Origin: Nannocystis pusilla
GTDB taxonomy: Bacteria > Myxococcota_A > Polyangia > Nannocystales > Nannocystaceae
Reading direction: 5' to 3'
Length of the DNA: 64,000 bases
NCBI RefSeq assembly: GCF_020073745.1
Contig: NZ_JAIRAU010000049.1
Location: forward strand, 119,174-183,173
In this document: positions 25,561 through 33,732 of the stretch, in pieces
Layout: each line of letters opens with the position of its first letter
How positions within the stretch are numbered: the stretch's first letter is position 1
The notes under the pieces: model-generated
The model's input: the letters and a program-made list of their open reading frames with translations, nothing else
The model's database searches: none
What the model was told of the DNA's origin: nothing
Position numbers and translations under genes: made by a program

Positions 25561-27105
25561 TCAGCGACGACCGCCGCGGGTCGGGCGGGGCGGCGCCGAG
25601 GGGCGCGGGTTGGAGGGCCGCGGGGCCGGCCGGGCGCCGCCGCCGGGGCGCGAGCCGCCGCTGGGGCGCGACTCCGGCTGCGGCCGCGGGCGCGGCTGCG
25701 GCTGCGGCCGCGACTCCGGCTGCGGACGCGGCCGCGACTCCGGCTGCGGACGCGGGCGCGACTCCGGCTGCGGCCGCGGGCGCGACTCCGGCTGCGGACG
25801 CGGGCGCGACTCCGGCTGCGGCCGCGGGCGCGACTCCGGCTGCGGACGCGGGCGCGACTCCGGCTGCGGCCGCGGGCGCGACTCCGGCTGCGGACGCGGG
25901 CGCGACTCCGGCTGCGGCCGCGCGCCCGGCTGGGCGGGGTCGGGCCGCGGGCGCGACTCGGGCTGCGGGCGCGGCTCGGGGCGCGGCGTGGGCCGTGGGC
26001 CCGGATCGGGCCGGGTGGACGGATCGGGCCGCTCGGGGCGCGGGCGCGGGATCGGCACCGGACGGTCGCCGGGATCGGGCCGCGTGCCGGGGTTCGGCCG
26101 CGGGATCGGGACCGGTCGGTCCGGGTCGGGTCGCGTGCCGGGATCGGGGCGCGGGATCGGGACCGGCCGGTCGGGACGCGCGGGGTCGGGGCGGTCGGGG
26201 TCGGGGCGCGGGATCGGGGTCGGCCGCTCGCCGGGCTGCGCCGGGTCGGGCCTGTCCGGACGGTCAGGTAGCGGCTGGCCGCCGGGGCCGGGCACCGGCC
26301 GCGTGCCCGGAGGAGGCACCGGGATCGGCCGGCCGCCGGGGCCGGGCACGGGGCGCGTGCCCGGAGGGACAGGTTGGGGCAGCGGCTGACCGCCGGGACC
26401 GGGCACCGGCCGCGTGCCCGGAGGGACAGGCTCGGGCAGCGGCTGGCCGCCGGGGCCGGGCGTCGGCCGCGTGCCCGGACGCTCGGGCTCGTAGCCGGGG
26501 TACGGGCGGCTGCCCGGCGGGATCGGGACCGGTCGACCGCCGGGCTGCGGGTACGGGCGCATGCCGGGTCGACCGTGGCCGGTCGGAACGACGGGGCGGT
26601 AGCTGGTGTCGGCGTAGCTGTGGAAGCCGTCGGTGCGGGCGCCGCCCCAGTACCAGCCGGCGCCGTAGCAGCCGTCGGCCCAGCTGTACTGGCGCGCCGG
26701 ATAGGCGCCGTTCCACACGTAGATCAGGGCGGTGGGCGGGGTCCAGTAGTAGACCCAGGTGTGCATCTCGGGGCTGAAGAAGACGAGGTGCCCCTCGATG
26801 TTGTAGTAGGGCCGCCCGGCCCAGGTGACGCGCGGATAGGAGTCGATCGGCATCGACGACAGGTGCGTGTACTCGACCAGCTCGAGCTGCTGGTTGTCGT
26901 ACAACTCGTAGCCGACGACCGCCGTCGTGCGGGTGCCGCATACCGACTCGCATGTGCCAGTGGTGCTGTGGTACCCGCCTATGCCGGTGACCCGGGTCTC
27001 CCGCGCTGCCGGATAGACGCTGTAATAGGTGCAGCCGGAGCTGCCGAGGAGCGCCGCAACGGCAATTGCGGCGAGCGAGAGGAACCGAAACCGAGAACCA
27101 CTCAT
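25561..27105 (-). CDS. Lipoprotein with long Pro/Arg tandem-repeat tail
   Basis: 514 residues from the ATG at 27105, preceded at a distance by AGGAG. The lipobox is S-S-G-C. The first 180 residues form a Tyr/Trp/Gly-rich domain (Y-Y-W-T-P-P-T-A-L-I-Y-V-W-N-G-A-Y, W-Y-W-G-G-A-R), function unknown. The rest is low complexity: P-G-T-R-P-V-P-G-P-G-G units, then about ten copies of an 8-residue R-P-R-P-Q-P-E-S unit, then S/G/A. Such positively charged Pro-rich tails may span or bind the cell wall. At the DNA level the 24-bp units alternate in two versions. It lies upstream of PPK2 on the same strand, separated by palindromes. Confidence 0.6.
   Translation of the reverse strand: MSGSRFRFLSLAAIAVAALLGSSGCTYYSVYPAARETRVTGIGGYHSTTGTCESVCGTRTTAVVGYELYDNQQLELVEYTHLSSMPIDSYPRVTWAGRPYYNIEGHLVFFSPEMHTWVYYWTPPTALIYVWNGAYPARQYSWADGCYGAGWYWGGARTDGFHSYADTSYRPVVPTGHGRPGMRPYPQPGGRPVPIPPGSRPYPGYEPERPGTRPTPGPGGQPLPEPVPPGTRPVPGPGGQPLPQPVPPGTRPVPGPGGRPIPVPPPGTRPVPGPGGQPLPDRPDRPDPAQPGERPTPIPRPDPDRPDPARPDRPVPIPRPDPGTRPDPDRPVPIPRPNPGTRPDPGDRPVPIPRPRPERPDPSTRPDPGPRPTPRPEPRPQPESRPRPDPAQPGARPQPESRPRPQPESRPRPQPESRPRPQPESRPRPQPESRPRPQPESRPRPQPESRPRPQPESRPRPQPESRPQPQPRPRPQPESRPSGGSRPGGGARPAPRPSNPRPSAPPRPTRGGRR
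25670..25930. repeat. 24-bp tandem repeat with alternating variants (48-bp period)
   Basis: Unit ACTCCGGCTGCGG(A/C)CGCGG plus GCGCG, about ten copies. From 25770 on, the A and C variants strictly alternate, so the effective period is 48 bp. It encodes the R-P-R-P-Q-P-E-S units. Confidence 0.85.
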
Positions 27106-27167
27106 GCGATCACCGACTCCTGAAGATGAAAAACTGTTCATGATCGCATTCACTTCCCGGTCGGAAC

Positions 27168-28553
27168 TCATTCTTCGGACGCAGACCAGCCTCGCTGGTC
27201 GCTCGCGCGCGGTCCCCAGGCCCTCGCGGCGATCGGGACACCGAGTTCGCCGGCGATGAATTCGAGGAATTCCTCGCTCTCGCGGGTCTGCGGGCCGTTC
27301 CAGCCGGCCAGCCGGCGCCAGGCGGGACGGGCCTCGGCGAGCCGGCGAGTGGCCTCGGTGCGGTCGGCCAGACTGCCCGTGACGGGCGCGGCATCGCGCA
27401 TGAGGGCGCCGTCGGGGGCCAGCCACCCCTCACAGACGGAGATCTGCTCGCGGCCGGCGAGGCGGTCGAGGTGCGTGACGACGAGGCCGTCGACGCGACC
27501 GGCGATCGTGAGCCCGAGGCGCGCGGCGACGAGGTCGAACCAGCCGACGCGCATCGGGCCCTGCCAGGGACCGGGGCGGTTGTGCGGCTCGGGGAGGTCG
27601 AGGTCGGGGTCCTCGGCGACGAAGGGGCCGGGGCCGTGGCGGGTGGCATAGGCCCGCAGGACGCCGAGACGGCGCAGCGGCGCGGCGGTGGGGACCTCGG
27701 CGCACAGCGCCTCGGCCTGGGCGAACGAGACCGGCGACGGGGTGACGAAGGGGAAGAAGCCGCGGTCGGCGTCGAGCAGCGCGCCGTGGGCGCCCTCGAA
27801 GATCACGGCGTCGGGCGAGTCGGCCAGCGCGGCGCGCAGCTGCTCGCCCTCGTCGACGCCGAGGCGCGCGGCGATCGCGAGGTAGGCGTCGGCGACGTCT
27901 TCGGCGAGCTCGGGGTGCGCGAGCTCGGCGAGCAGCGGGGCGATCGCGGGCGCGGGCGCGGCCTCGGCGAGCTGCTCGGCGCGGTCGAGCTTGAGCAGCT
28001 GGAGCTGCCGCAGCAGGCGGACCAGGCCGGGGCGGTCGCCGGTCAGCGCGCCGACGCGGAGGCAGGGGGCGTGCGGGTTGTGAGCGTCGCGCCAGGCCGG
28101 GCCGACGCCGAGGCCGCAGCTGCCGTGACGAGCTGTCCCCCGGGACAGCTCCTCGATGCGCCCGAGCAGGCGGTGGAACGGGGTGACGACGGCGCAGCGG
28201 CGGTCGACGACGAGGTCGGCCCAGGGGTCGGCGAGGCCGGCCGCGCGCAGGACGGCGGCCTCGCGGGCCAGCGCGAGCGGCTCGACGAGCATGAAGCGCG
28301 ACAGGCAGGTGCGCCCGCCCGCGAGCGCGCCGGCGCCGAACTGGGCGAAGCAGTGCACCCGCCCGTCGGCAGTGACGACGTGGTGGGCCGCCTGCGGGCC
28401 GCCGTTGAAGCGCACCACCAGCGGCCGGCCGCCGCGGCCGCGCCGGCGCGCGAGGGCGTCGACGGCGGCGCCCTTGCCCTCGTCGCCGAAGCCGCAGCCG
28501 AGGACTGCGACAGGTCCTTCGGGACAGGTTCGAAGTGCCAGGTCGCCGGACAC
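27168..28553 (-). CDS. Divergent adenylosuccinate synthetase-like protein
   Basis: 461 residues from a GTG. PurA marks are G-F-G-D-E-G-K-G-A-A-V-D near the start, F-N-G-G-P-Q-A-A-H-H-V-V (usual F-Q-G-G-x-N-A-G-H-T), F-E-G-A-H-G-A-L-L-D and V-T-H-L-D (usual T-K-L-D, guanine site). PurA joins IMP and aspartate with GTP. The many substitutions, and the loss of the normal R-G-I-G-P motif (C-G-L-G-V-G-P here), suggest a specialised paralogue rather than the housekeeping enzyme. The N-terminal ten residues (R-T-C-P-E-G) are encoded by a palindrome with TTCG loop, and another perfect palindrome lies at 28130-28151. The substrate is open. Confidence 0.72.
   Translation of the reverse strand: MSGDLALRTCPEGPVAVLGCGFGDEGKGAAVDALARRRGRGGRPLVVRFNGGPQAAHHVVTADGRVHCFAQFGAGALAGGRTCLSRFMLVEPLALAREAAVLRAAGLADPWADLVVDRRCAVVTPFHRLLGRIEELSRGTARHGSCGLGVGPAWRDAHNPHAPCLRVGALTGDRPGLVRLLRQLQLLKLDRAEQLAEAAPAPAIAPLLAELAHPELAEDVADAYLAIAARLGVDEGEQLRAALADSPDAVIFEGAHGALLDADRGFFPFVTPSPVSFAQAEALCAEVPTAAPLRRLGVLRAYATRHGPGPFVAEDPDLDLPEPHNRPGPWQGPMRVGWFDLVAARLGLTIAGRVDGLVVTHLDRLAGREQISVCEGWLAPDGALMRDAAPVTGSLADRTEATRRLAEARPAWRRLAGWNGPQTRESEEFLEFIAGELGVPIAARAWGPRASDQRGWSASEE
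28130..28151. repeat. Perfect palindrome inside purA-like gene
   Basis: GAGCTGTCCC-CC-GGGACAGCTC, a perfect 10-bp stem with 2-base loop, encoding L-S-R-G-T-A. Confidence 0.75.
28508..28532. repeat. Dispersed palindrome with TTCG loop at 5' end of purA-like gene
   Basis: ACAGGTCC-TTCG-GGACAGGT at 28510-28529, in the first codons of the gene (L-R-T-C-P-E-G-P-V). It may influence the initiation region. Confidence 0.75.
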
Positions 28554-28758
28554 GGACGCGCCCGGCAGGCTGGCACGAGGCGCGCGCCGCGGTCAAGCGC
28601 GCCGGCGGGGCGGTCGAGCCGGGCGTCCGCGCGCGGGGCCGGGGCGACGGCGGGTCATCCGCGCCGGATGCGAGGCGCGAGCGATGGGCGAGCGGAGACG
28701 GGCCGCGGCGGCGTCGGGGATGAAGCCGGGTTCACGAAGCGCTCCGCCCACGCGGGGT

Positions 28759-28854
28759 GCATGTCTCTTGAGACAGGTCGTCACGGCGTCGGCTCAGGCG
28801 CCGTACTTGAGCGCGCCGCCGGCCACCAGAGCCGCATGTCTCTTCAGCCAGGTG
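28759..28854. repeat. Two palindrome copies at the 3' side of the ferritin-like gene
   Basis: GCATGTCT-CTTG-AGACAGGTC at 28759-28779 lies after the stop. GCATGTCT-CTTC-AGCCAGGT at 28834-28854 lies inside the last codons (T-W-L-K-R-H-A). Confidence 0.6.
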
Positions 28855-29546
28855 GTGATCGTGTCGCGGTGGCGCAGCTCGTGGGCCAGCGGCTCGCGCA
28901 GCTTGTGGGCCAGGGACGACTCGCCGAAGTCGTCGGCGAGGTCGACGAGCAGCTCCCACGAGGCGCTGTCGACCAGCTCGGCGACGAGGTGGGCGTGGAG
29001 CGCCTGCGGCAAGGTCGTGCGCGGGTCGGACACGACCTGGACGATGCCGGCCAGCTCGACGCCGGCGAGGTCGGCCGAGGGGGTGACGGCGGTGGGGTCG
29101 GCGCCGAGGTTGATCAGGACGTCCTGCAGGAGCGCGAAGTGATGCGCCTCCTCGGCGCGGAACTGGGCCAGGGTGGCGAGCGAGGGCCCGCGGTCCCAGC
29201 TGCCCTGGGCCTCGAGCTTGGCGATGAGCGCGTCGAACAGGCGCACGCCGGTGCGCTCGAACGCGAGGCGCTCGCCGAGCTTGTCGAGCAGGAGGTGGAC
29301 CCGGTGGCGCCGCAGCACCGCGGCGCCGGCGTTCTCGACGACCTGCAGGCTGGCCGGCGCGGGCATGTGGCCGATCACGCCGACCTCGCCGGCGTACTGC
29401 CGCCGCACCTCGGCGAGCGCGCGGGTGCAGCCGGGCGAGCTCGGGGCCTCGCGGGCCCCCTCGACCATCGCGGGGCCGTCGGTCGGCGAGAGGTAGATGC
29501 CGGTGCGGTTGAGGGCGAGGTCGGTGGGTCGTGGCGCGCGGTTCAT
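28794..29546 (-). CDS. Ferritin-like domain protein (second gene of pair)
   Basis: 250 residues. The helical core has E-x-x-R-x-x-H-L-L-L-D-K-L-G-E-R-L-A-F-E-R-T-G-V and F-R-A-E-E-A-H-H-F-A-L-L-Q-D-V-L, an E-E-x-H-H-style pattern seen in ferritin-like four-helix proteins that hold two metals. A-H-L-V-A-E-L-V-D-S-A-S-W-E-L-L may form the third helix. Function is probably metal storage or oxidation, but this is inferred. The start overlaps the stop of the upstream ferritin-like gene by 4 bp (ATGA), so both are co-translated. No signal peptide is seen, so it is likely cytoplasmic. The last codons include a palindrome copy. Confidence 0.68.
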   Translation of the reverse strand: MNRAPRPTDLALNRTGIYLSPTDGPAMVEGAREAPSSPGCTRALAEVRRQYAGEVGVIGHMPAPASLQVVENAGAAVLRRHRVHLLLDKLGERLAFERTGVRLFDALIAKLEAQGSWDRGPSLATLAQFRAEEAHHFALLQDVLINLGADPTAVTPSADLAGVELAGIVQVVSDPRTTLPQALHAHLVAELVDSASWELLVDLADDFGESSLAHKLREPLAHELRHRDTITTWLKRHAALVAGGALKYGA

Positions 29547-30751
29547 GTTCCGGTCGCTTTCAGCGGAGGGGGCAGGATCGAGGCGTCGCGGATCCGCGGA
29601 TCGGCGAGCTCGGTGCCGGGCGACCAGCGATAGTCGGCGGCGACGGTCTCGGACGGCGAGCCGTCGCGCGCCAGCTGGGCGCGGTAGCTCTGGGTGGCGC
29701 GCGACTCGGCGTCGCGCGGGACGAACTCGGTGCCGGCGGCCCCGAGCTCGACCTCGCTGGCCAGCACCTCGCGGATGAACGCGCGCTCGCCGGCGAACGC
29801 GAGCGGCTCGCTCAGCACCGCGGGCACGACCTCGGAGGCGTCGCGCATCTCTGTCTTCTCGAACAGCTCACGCACGATCCGCAGGTGCTCGAGCTCGTAG
29901 GCGAGGAAGCGGTCCCACACCGCCCGCACGCGCGGGTTGGACTCGGAGCACAGGCAGCCCCAGTAGACGTGGACCTCGGCGGCCTCGTGCAGCAACCACT
30001 TCTCGAGCCAGGTCTCGTTGGGATCGACGAGCGACTCGCACTGGGTGACGTGCTGCTCCTTGACCGAGGCGAGCTCGGCGTAGAGCTGGCGCGCGACCGG
30101 GTCGGCGAAGGTCGGGCCGACGTCGAGGTAGTGGTCGCGGGCCTGGTAGGCGAGCGCGCCGGCGATCCGCGCGTGCAGCTTGGTGGCCGGGGCGGTGGCG
30201 CTGCGGTCGTACCAGCGCCGCAGGTCGTCCTCGGGCGCGCGGTGCTGGGCCGCCGTCGGGCGCCCCGGGCGGATGTCGGTGTAGGACTGGAGGATCGCGT
30301 TGGCGTCGCGACCCTCGAGGCGGTCCATCAGCGCGGCGAGGCGGTAGAGGTGGTCGAAGTCCTCGAGCAGGCCGAGGCGCAGCGCCTGGGCGACGTACGG
30401 GTCGGGCTCGCAGCGGGCGACCTGGGCCCCGACCTCGACCGCGGCCTGGGCCACGGCGATCGAGCTCTCGAGCGGCGACTGGTCGGCGGGCTGAAGCCAG
30501 CGCAGGAGCGTGGCCTGGTGGTGTTCGACGCGGCGGAGGTCGGCGAGGAGGATCCGGTGCTCGGCGCCGAAGCTGACGGCGGCGTGCTGGAAGCGGACCG
30601 CCGCCTGCTCGACGGCGCCGGCGACGATCAGGCGCACGCGCGTGAAGGCCTCGTCGTCGAGCTTGCTGATCGGCTCGCGCACCAGGTCCTTCCATGTGAA
30701 CACCTGACGCTCGAGCGGGGTGCCGTGCTCTCGCAGCAGATCGAGGGTCAT
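29543..30751 (-). CDS. Large helical ferritin-like protein (first gene of pair)
   Basis: 402 residues, almost entirely helical. Possible metal-binding segments are R-R-V-E-H-H-Q-A-T-L, E-D-F-D-H-L-Y-R-L, K-E-Q-H-V-T-Q-C-E, H-E-A-A-E-V-H-V-Y-W and Y-E-L-E-H-L-R-I-V, i.e. several E-x-x-H pairs. This suggests two ferritin-like bundles in tandem. I cannot place it in a named family. No signal peptide is seen. It is translationally coupled to the smaller ferritin-like gene, implying a shared complex or step. Upstream (30752-30879) is a short gap before the convergent-free end of the SDR gene on the same strand. No regulatory site is recognised. Confidence 0.55.
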   Translation of the reverse strand: MTLDLLREHGTPLERQVFTWKDLVREPISKLDDEAFTRVRLIVAGAVEQAAVRFQHAAVSFGAEHRILLADLRRVEHHQATLLRWLQPADQSPLESSIAVAQAAVEVGAQVARCEPDPYVAQALRLGLLEDFDHLYRLAALMDRLEGRDANAILQSYTDIRPGRPTAAQHRAPEDDLRRWYDRSATAPATKLHARIAGALAYQARDHYLDVGPTFADPVARQLYAELASVKEQHVTQCESLVDPNETWLEKWLLHEAAEVHVYWGCLCSESNPRVRAVWDRFLAYELEHLRIVRELFEKTEMRDASEVVPAVLSEPLAFAGERAFIREVLASEVELGAAGTEFVPRDAESRATQSYRAQLARDGSPSETVAADYRWSPGTELADPRIRDASILPPPLKATGT

Positions 30752-30879
30752 GCGAGAGGTGTGACCGGGTCGGTCGCCCAGGCAAGCTCAGGCGCGGCGC
30801 CGACCGCGAGGTCCGGCGCGGACGCCGGAGCGACGCCTCGCGGCTGAGTCGGCCGGTCGCGGCGAGGCCGACGCCGCGG

Positions 30880-31569
30880 TCACTGCGCCCGGCGGTCGAG
30901 CAGCTCGCCGTTATAGCCCGCGGCCGCGTCGCTGGCGAGGAACACGAGGTCGCCGGCCGTGAGGTCGTGGTCGTCGCCGGGCGCGACGGCGTTGACGCGG
31001 ATCTTCACGCGCACGAGGTTTTGGGCCAGTGAGCGCGTGCAGGTGCCGATCGCGGCCCGGATCGCCTCGGCGTCGCGCACCGGGTCGTCGGGGGCCCGCG
31101 GCGAGGCGGTGTTGATGATGTTCGCACCTGGCCGATCGCGCAGGTGCGGCAAGAGCCGGCGCGTCAGGAAGAACAGCGAGAAGAAGCTCGGCGGGGTCCG
31201 GCGCGCGACCAGGTTGTTGACCAGCACGTCGACGCCGCCGAACCGCTCGATCACCGCGGCGACCAGAGCCTCGCAGAAGCCCGGATCGTCGACGTCGCCG
31301 CACACCGCCAGGCAGCCGCGGCCCTCGCGCTCGACGGCGCGCACCAGCGCGTGGGCGTCGCCATGCCCGGCCAGGTGGGTGAACGCGACATCGGCGCCCT
31401 CGCGGGCGAAGCGGATCGCGGTCGCGCGGCCGATGTCCGTGTCCCCGCTCGTGATCAGCGCTACCTTGCCCGCCAGCGCCCCGGCCCTCCGGGGCGCCGG
31501 CGACGAGGGCTCGCGCGCGACGACCCGGCGCGGTAGGTCGGCTGCTGAAATTTCGGCGGGATCGTCCAT
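30880..31569 (-). CDS. SDR-fold protein lacking catalytic Tyr and Lys (probable pseudoenzyme)
   Basis: 229 residues. Rossmann features are V-A-L-I-T-S-G-D-T-D-I-G-R-A-T-A (39-51; usual T-G-x-x-x-G-I-G), G-D-V-D-D, V-D-V-L-V-N-N-L-V (usual N-N-A-G), S156 after I-I-N-T-A, and I-R-V-N-A-V-A-P-G near 190-198. At the catalytic Y-x-x-x-K position the sequence is A167-x-x-x-R171, so the Tyr and Lys are both gone. Normal SDRs are about 250 residues; the C-terminus is slightly short. It may bind nucleotide without redox chemistry. A hairpin GCACCTG...CAGGTGC lies inside at 31124-31147. It is divergent from the IgGFc-like gene. Confidence 0.72.
   Translation of the reverse strand: MDDPAEISAADLPRRVVAREPSSPAPRRAGALAGKVALITSGDTDIGRATAIRFAREGADVAFTHLAGHGDAHALVRAVEREGRGCLAVCGDVDDPGFCEALVAAVIERFGGVDVLVNNLVARRTPPSFFSLFFLTRRLLPHLRDRPGANIINTASPRAPDDPVRDAEAIRAAIGTCTRSLAQNLVRVKIRVNAVAPGDDHDLTAGDLVFLASDAAAGYNGELLDRRAQ
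31124..31147. repeat. Inverted repeat inside SDR gene, possible variant of the family
   Basis: GCACCTG (31124-31130) pairs with CAGGTGC (31141-31147). The sequence is related to the ACAGGT half-site variant, but the loop is longer. Confidence 0.35.
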
Positions 31570-31925
31570 AACCCGGGTCTTTGGGCGGGTTCCGCCGACC
31601 CCGCAAGGAAAAGCGCAGAGCCCTGTGATCCGTTCCGTACCCTCGTGACACTACCCCTGTGCGACGACCGAGCCGGGCGCGGTCGTGCGCCACCCGGTGG
31701 TATCTCGGGTGCTTATCCCGGCCCTCGTCGAAACAGCCGCCCTATCCTAATCGCAGCGGCTCCGATCGGCGCTATTCGTATGGGACATGTCCTTCGGGAC
31801 AGGTTGAACAGATCTAGCGGCGTATGAGCTCGCGGCCGCTGAGAGACGGAACTAAACTCACGGATCTCAGCGTCCGAGGCGGACCAGCCTCCACGATGGC
31901 CCCGGTATGGCGGTATCGTGCGGGC
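31570..31925. other. Divergent intergenic region with one clean palindrome
   Basis: 356 bp between two divergent genes. It holds ACATGTCC-TTCG-GGACAGGT at 31785-31804, about 120 bp before the lipoprotein start. Otherwise I see no gene or RNA. Promoters for both neighbours must lie here, but none is clear. Confidence 0.5.
31782..31806. repeat. Near-consensus palindrome upstream of a lipoprotein gene
   Basis: GGGACATGTCC-TTCG-GGACAGGTT. Its location between divergent genes shows that the family is not only a terminator element. Confidence 0.8.
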
Positions 31926-33650
31926 ATGACTTCCTTCCCGAGGCTTGTCGCAGCGATCACGATCATCGCCGGATGCGGCGATTCGACGGCAAACACCGGC
32001 GCGAGCGAGGGGACGAGCTCGACCGGTGAGTCGACGTCTTCGACCGACACCGCGCCGACGACCACGACCCCGCCGGCCGAGTGCGGCCCCGGCGAGATCG
32101 AGTGCGTCGGCGAGGCCGAGGTCGCGGTGTGCGGCGACGACGGCCTGCTCGCGGCGCCGACGACCTGCCCCGACGCGGGCGTCTGCGTCGACGGGGTCGG
32201 CTGCGTCGGCTGCAGCCCCGGCGCGGTCCGCTGCGACGGCGAGGCGCTGCAGCAGTGCAGCGACGCCAGCGAGTGGGAGGTCGTGCAGACGTGCAGCGCC
32301 GCCCAGGGCCTGGCCTGCGACGACGCCGCGATGGCCTGCACGGGCGTGTGCGCGCCGGACTCGCTGCCGATGACGGCCTCCGGCTGCGAGTTCTACGCGG
32401 TGACCACGGTGAACGTGTACGACCCCGCCGGGCGCTTCGCGGTCGTGGTCGAGAACCCGGGCGACAGCGACGCCACGGTCACCGTCGCGCGGAACGAGGA
32501 CTTCGCGCAGTTGGTCGAGACGGTGCCGGCCGGCACCGCCCGGGCGATCGAGCTGCCGTTCGTCGCGGGCCTGTCGGACGCGGTCGTCGGCAAGCTGATC
32601 TACGACGGCGCGTATCACATCGAGAGCGACCGGCCGGTGCGGGTGGTCCAGTACAACACCTTCAACGTCTCGGCCTCGACCGACAGCTCGCTGCTGTGGC
32701 CGCGGCACACCTGGGGCAGCGACTACTTCGTGGCGTCGTACCCGTCCACCTCGATCGAGACCACGTTCAACCGCGGCTTCTGGGCGGCGGTCGCGGGCGC
32801 CGACGAGACCACGCTCGAGGCGACGGCGCTGCCGGGCACCAAGTCCAAGGCCGGCCCGGGCGTCGGCGTCGACGGCAGCGGCAAGGCCCCGCTCGGCAGC
32901 GGCGACGTGCTCGAGATCCTCAGCGGCGACCCCGGCGACATCACCGGGACCCGGCTGGTCAGCGACAAGCCGATCCAGGTCCTCGGCGGCCACCAGTGCA
33001 GCTTCGTGCCGGCGAGCGTGGGGTACTGCGACCACCTCGAGGAGGCGATGCTGCCGATCTCGCAGCTCGGCACCGAGTACGTGGTCGCGGCCCCGACCAT
33101 GGCCGAACCGGCCACGTCGCGCCGCGCCCAGATCGTCCGCGTGATCGCCACCGAGGCCGACACGGCGCTGACCTACGACCCGCCGCTGCCCGGCGCGCCG
33201 ACGACGATCGCCGGCCCCGGCGAGTTCGTCGAGCTCGCGCCGTCGCCGTTGAACTTCGTGCTCGTCAGCGACAAGCCGGTGCTGGTGGCGCAGTACATGG
33301 TCGGTGCCCAATTCGACGACAGCGAGACCGACCCGTCCATGCTCGCCACGCTGCCGGTGGCGCGCTGGCACACCCGCCACCACGTGCACGCGCTGCCCGG
33401 GTGGCTGCCGCCCGACATCGACATCCTGGCGCCGACCGGGGCGACGGTGACGCTCGACGGCGTGGCGGTGACCGACTTCGAGGACGTCGGCGACTCGCCG
33501 TACCAGGTCGCCCACGTCCGCCTCGAGGGCGACCCCGGCCTGGTGGCGATCGAGTCCGACCAGCCGATCGCCGTGAACGTGTACGCGTTTACAGTCTTCA
33601 ACTGGAGCACGAGCTACTGGCACGGCACCGGCGGCTCGCTGGCGCGCTGA
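31926..33650 (+). CDS. IgGFc-binding-protein-like lipoprotein
   Basis: 574 residues from the ATG at 31926, giving a lipobox I-A-G-C. A Thr/Ser linker precedes a Cys-rich region (about 55-150) with repeated E-C/V-C-G-D/C-D-G-x-x-L-x-x-C pairs. The large C-terminal domain is beta-rich with repeats of the form S-D-K-P-I-Q-V-L-G-G-H and S-D-x-P-V-x-V-x-Q-Y (S-D-R-P-V-R-V-V-Q-Y-N, S-D-K-P-V-L-V-A-Q-Y-M, S-D-Q-P-I-A-V-N-V-Y). This is the pattern of the bacterial IgGFc_binding N-terminal family. These proteins are surface adhesin-like; the ligand is unknown. It ends before a palindrome cluster, facing the WD40-like gene. Confidence 0.75.
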   Translation: MTSFPRLVAAITIIAGCGDSTANTGASEGTSSTGESTSSTDTAPTTTTPPAECGPGEIECVGEAEVAVCGDDGLLAAPTTCPDAGVCVDGVGCVGCSPGAVRCDGEALQQCSDASEWEVVQTCSAAQGLACDDAAMACTGVCAPDSLPMTASGCEFYAVTTVNVYDPAGRFAVVVENPGDSDATVTVARNEDFAQLVETVPAGTARAIELPFVAGLSDAVVGKLIYDGAYHIESDRPVRVVQYNTFNVSASTDSSLLWPRHTWGSDYFVASYPSTSIETTFNRGFWAAVAGADETTLEATALPGTKSKAGPGVGVDGSGKAPLGSGDVLEILSGDPGDITGTRLVSDKPIQVLGGHQCSFVPASVGYCDHLEEAMLPISQLGTEYVVAAPTMAEPATSRRAQIVRVIATEADTALTYDPPLPGAPTTIAGPGEFVELAPSPLNFVLVSDKPVLVAQYMVGAQFDDSETDPSMLATLPVARWHTRHHVHALPGWLPPDIDILAPTGATVTLDGVAVTDFEDVGDSPYQVAHVRLEGDPGLVAIESDQPIAVNVYAFTVFNWSTSYWHGTGGSLAR

Positions 33651-33667
33651 CCGGGCGGCGCTGTGCG

Positions 33668-33731
33668 TTCGGGCATGTCCGGACGAGCATGCTCTTACAC
33701 ACATGTCCGTATGAGCATGCTCTTCGGGACA
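33668..33731. terminator. Palindrome cluster between convergent genes
   Basis: Half-sites GGGCATGTCC, GAGCATGCTC, ACATGTCC, GAGCATGCTC and GGGACATT lie in a row. GAGCATGCTC is itself a perfect palindrome and occurs twice. The cluster sits between two gene ends, so a bidirectional stop is likely. Confidence 0.6.
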
Positions 33732-33732
33732 T

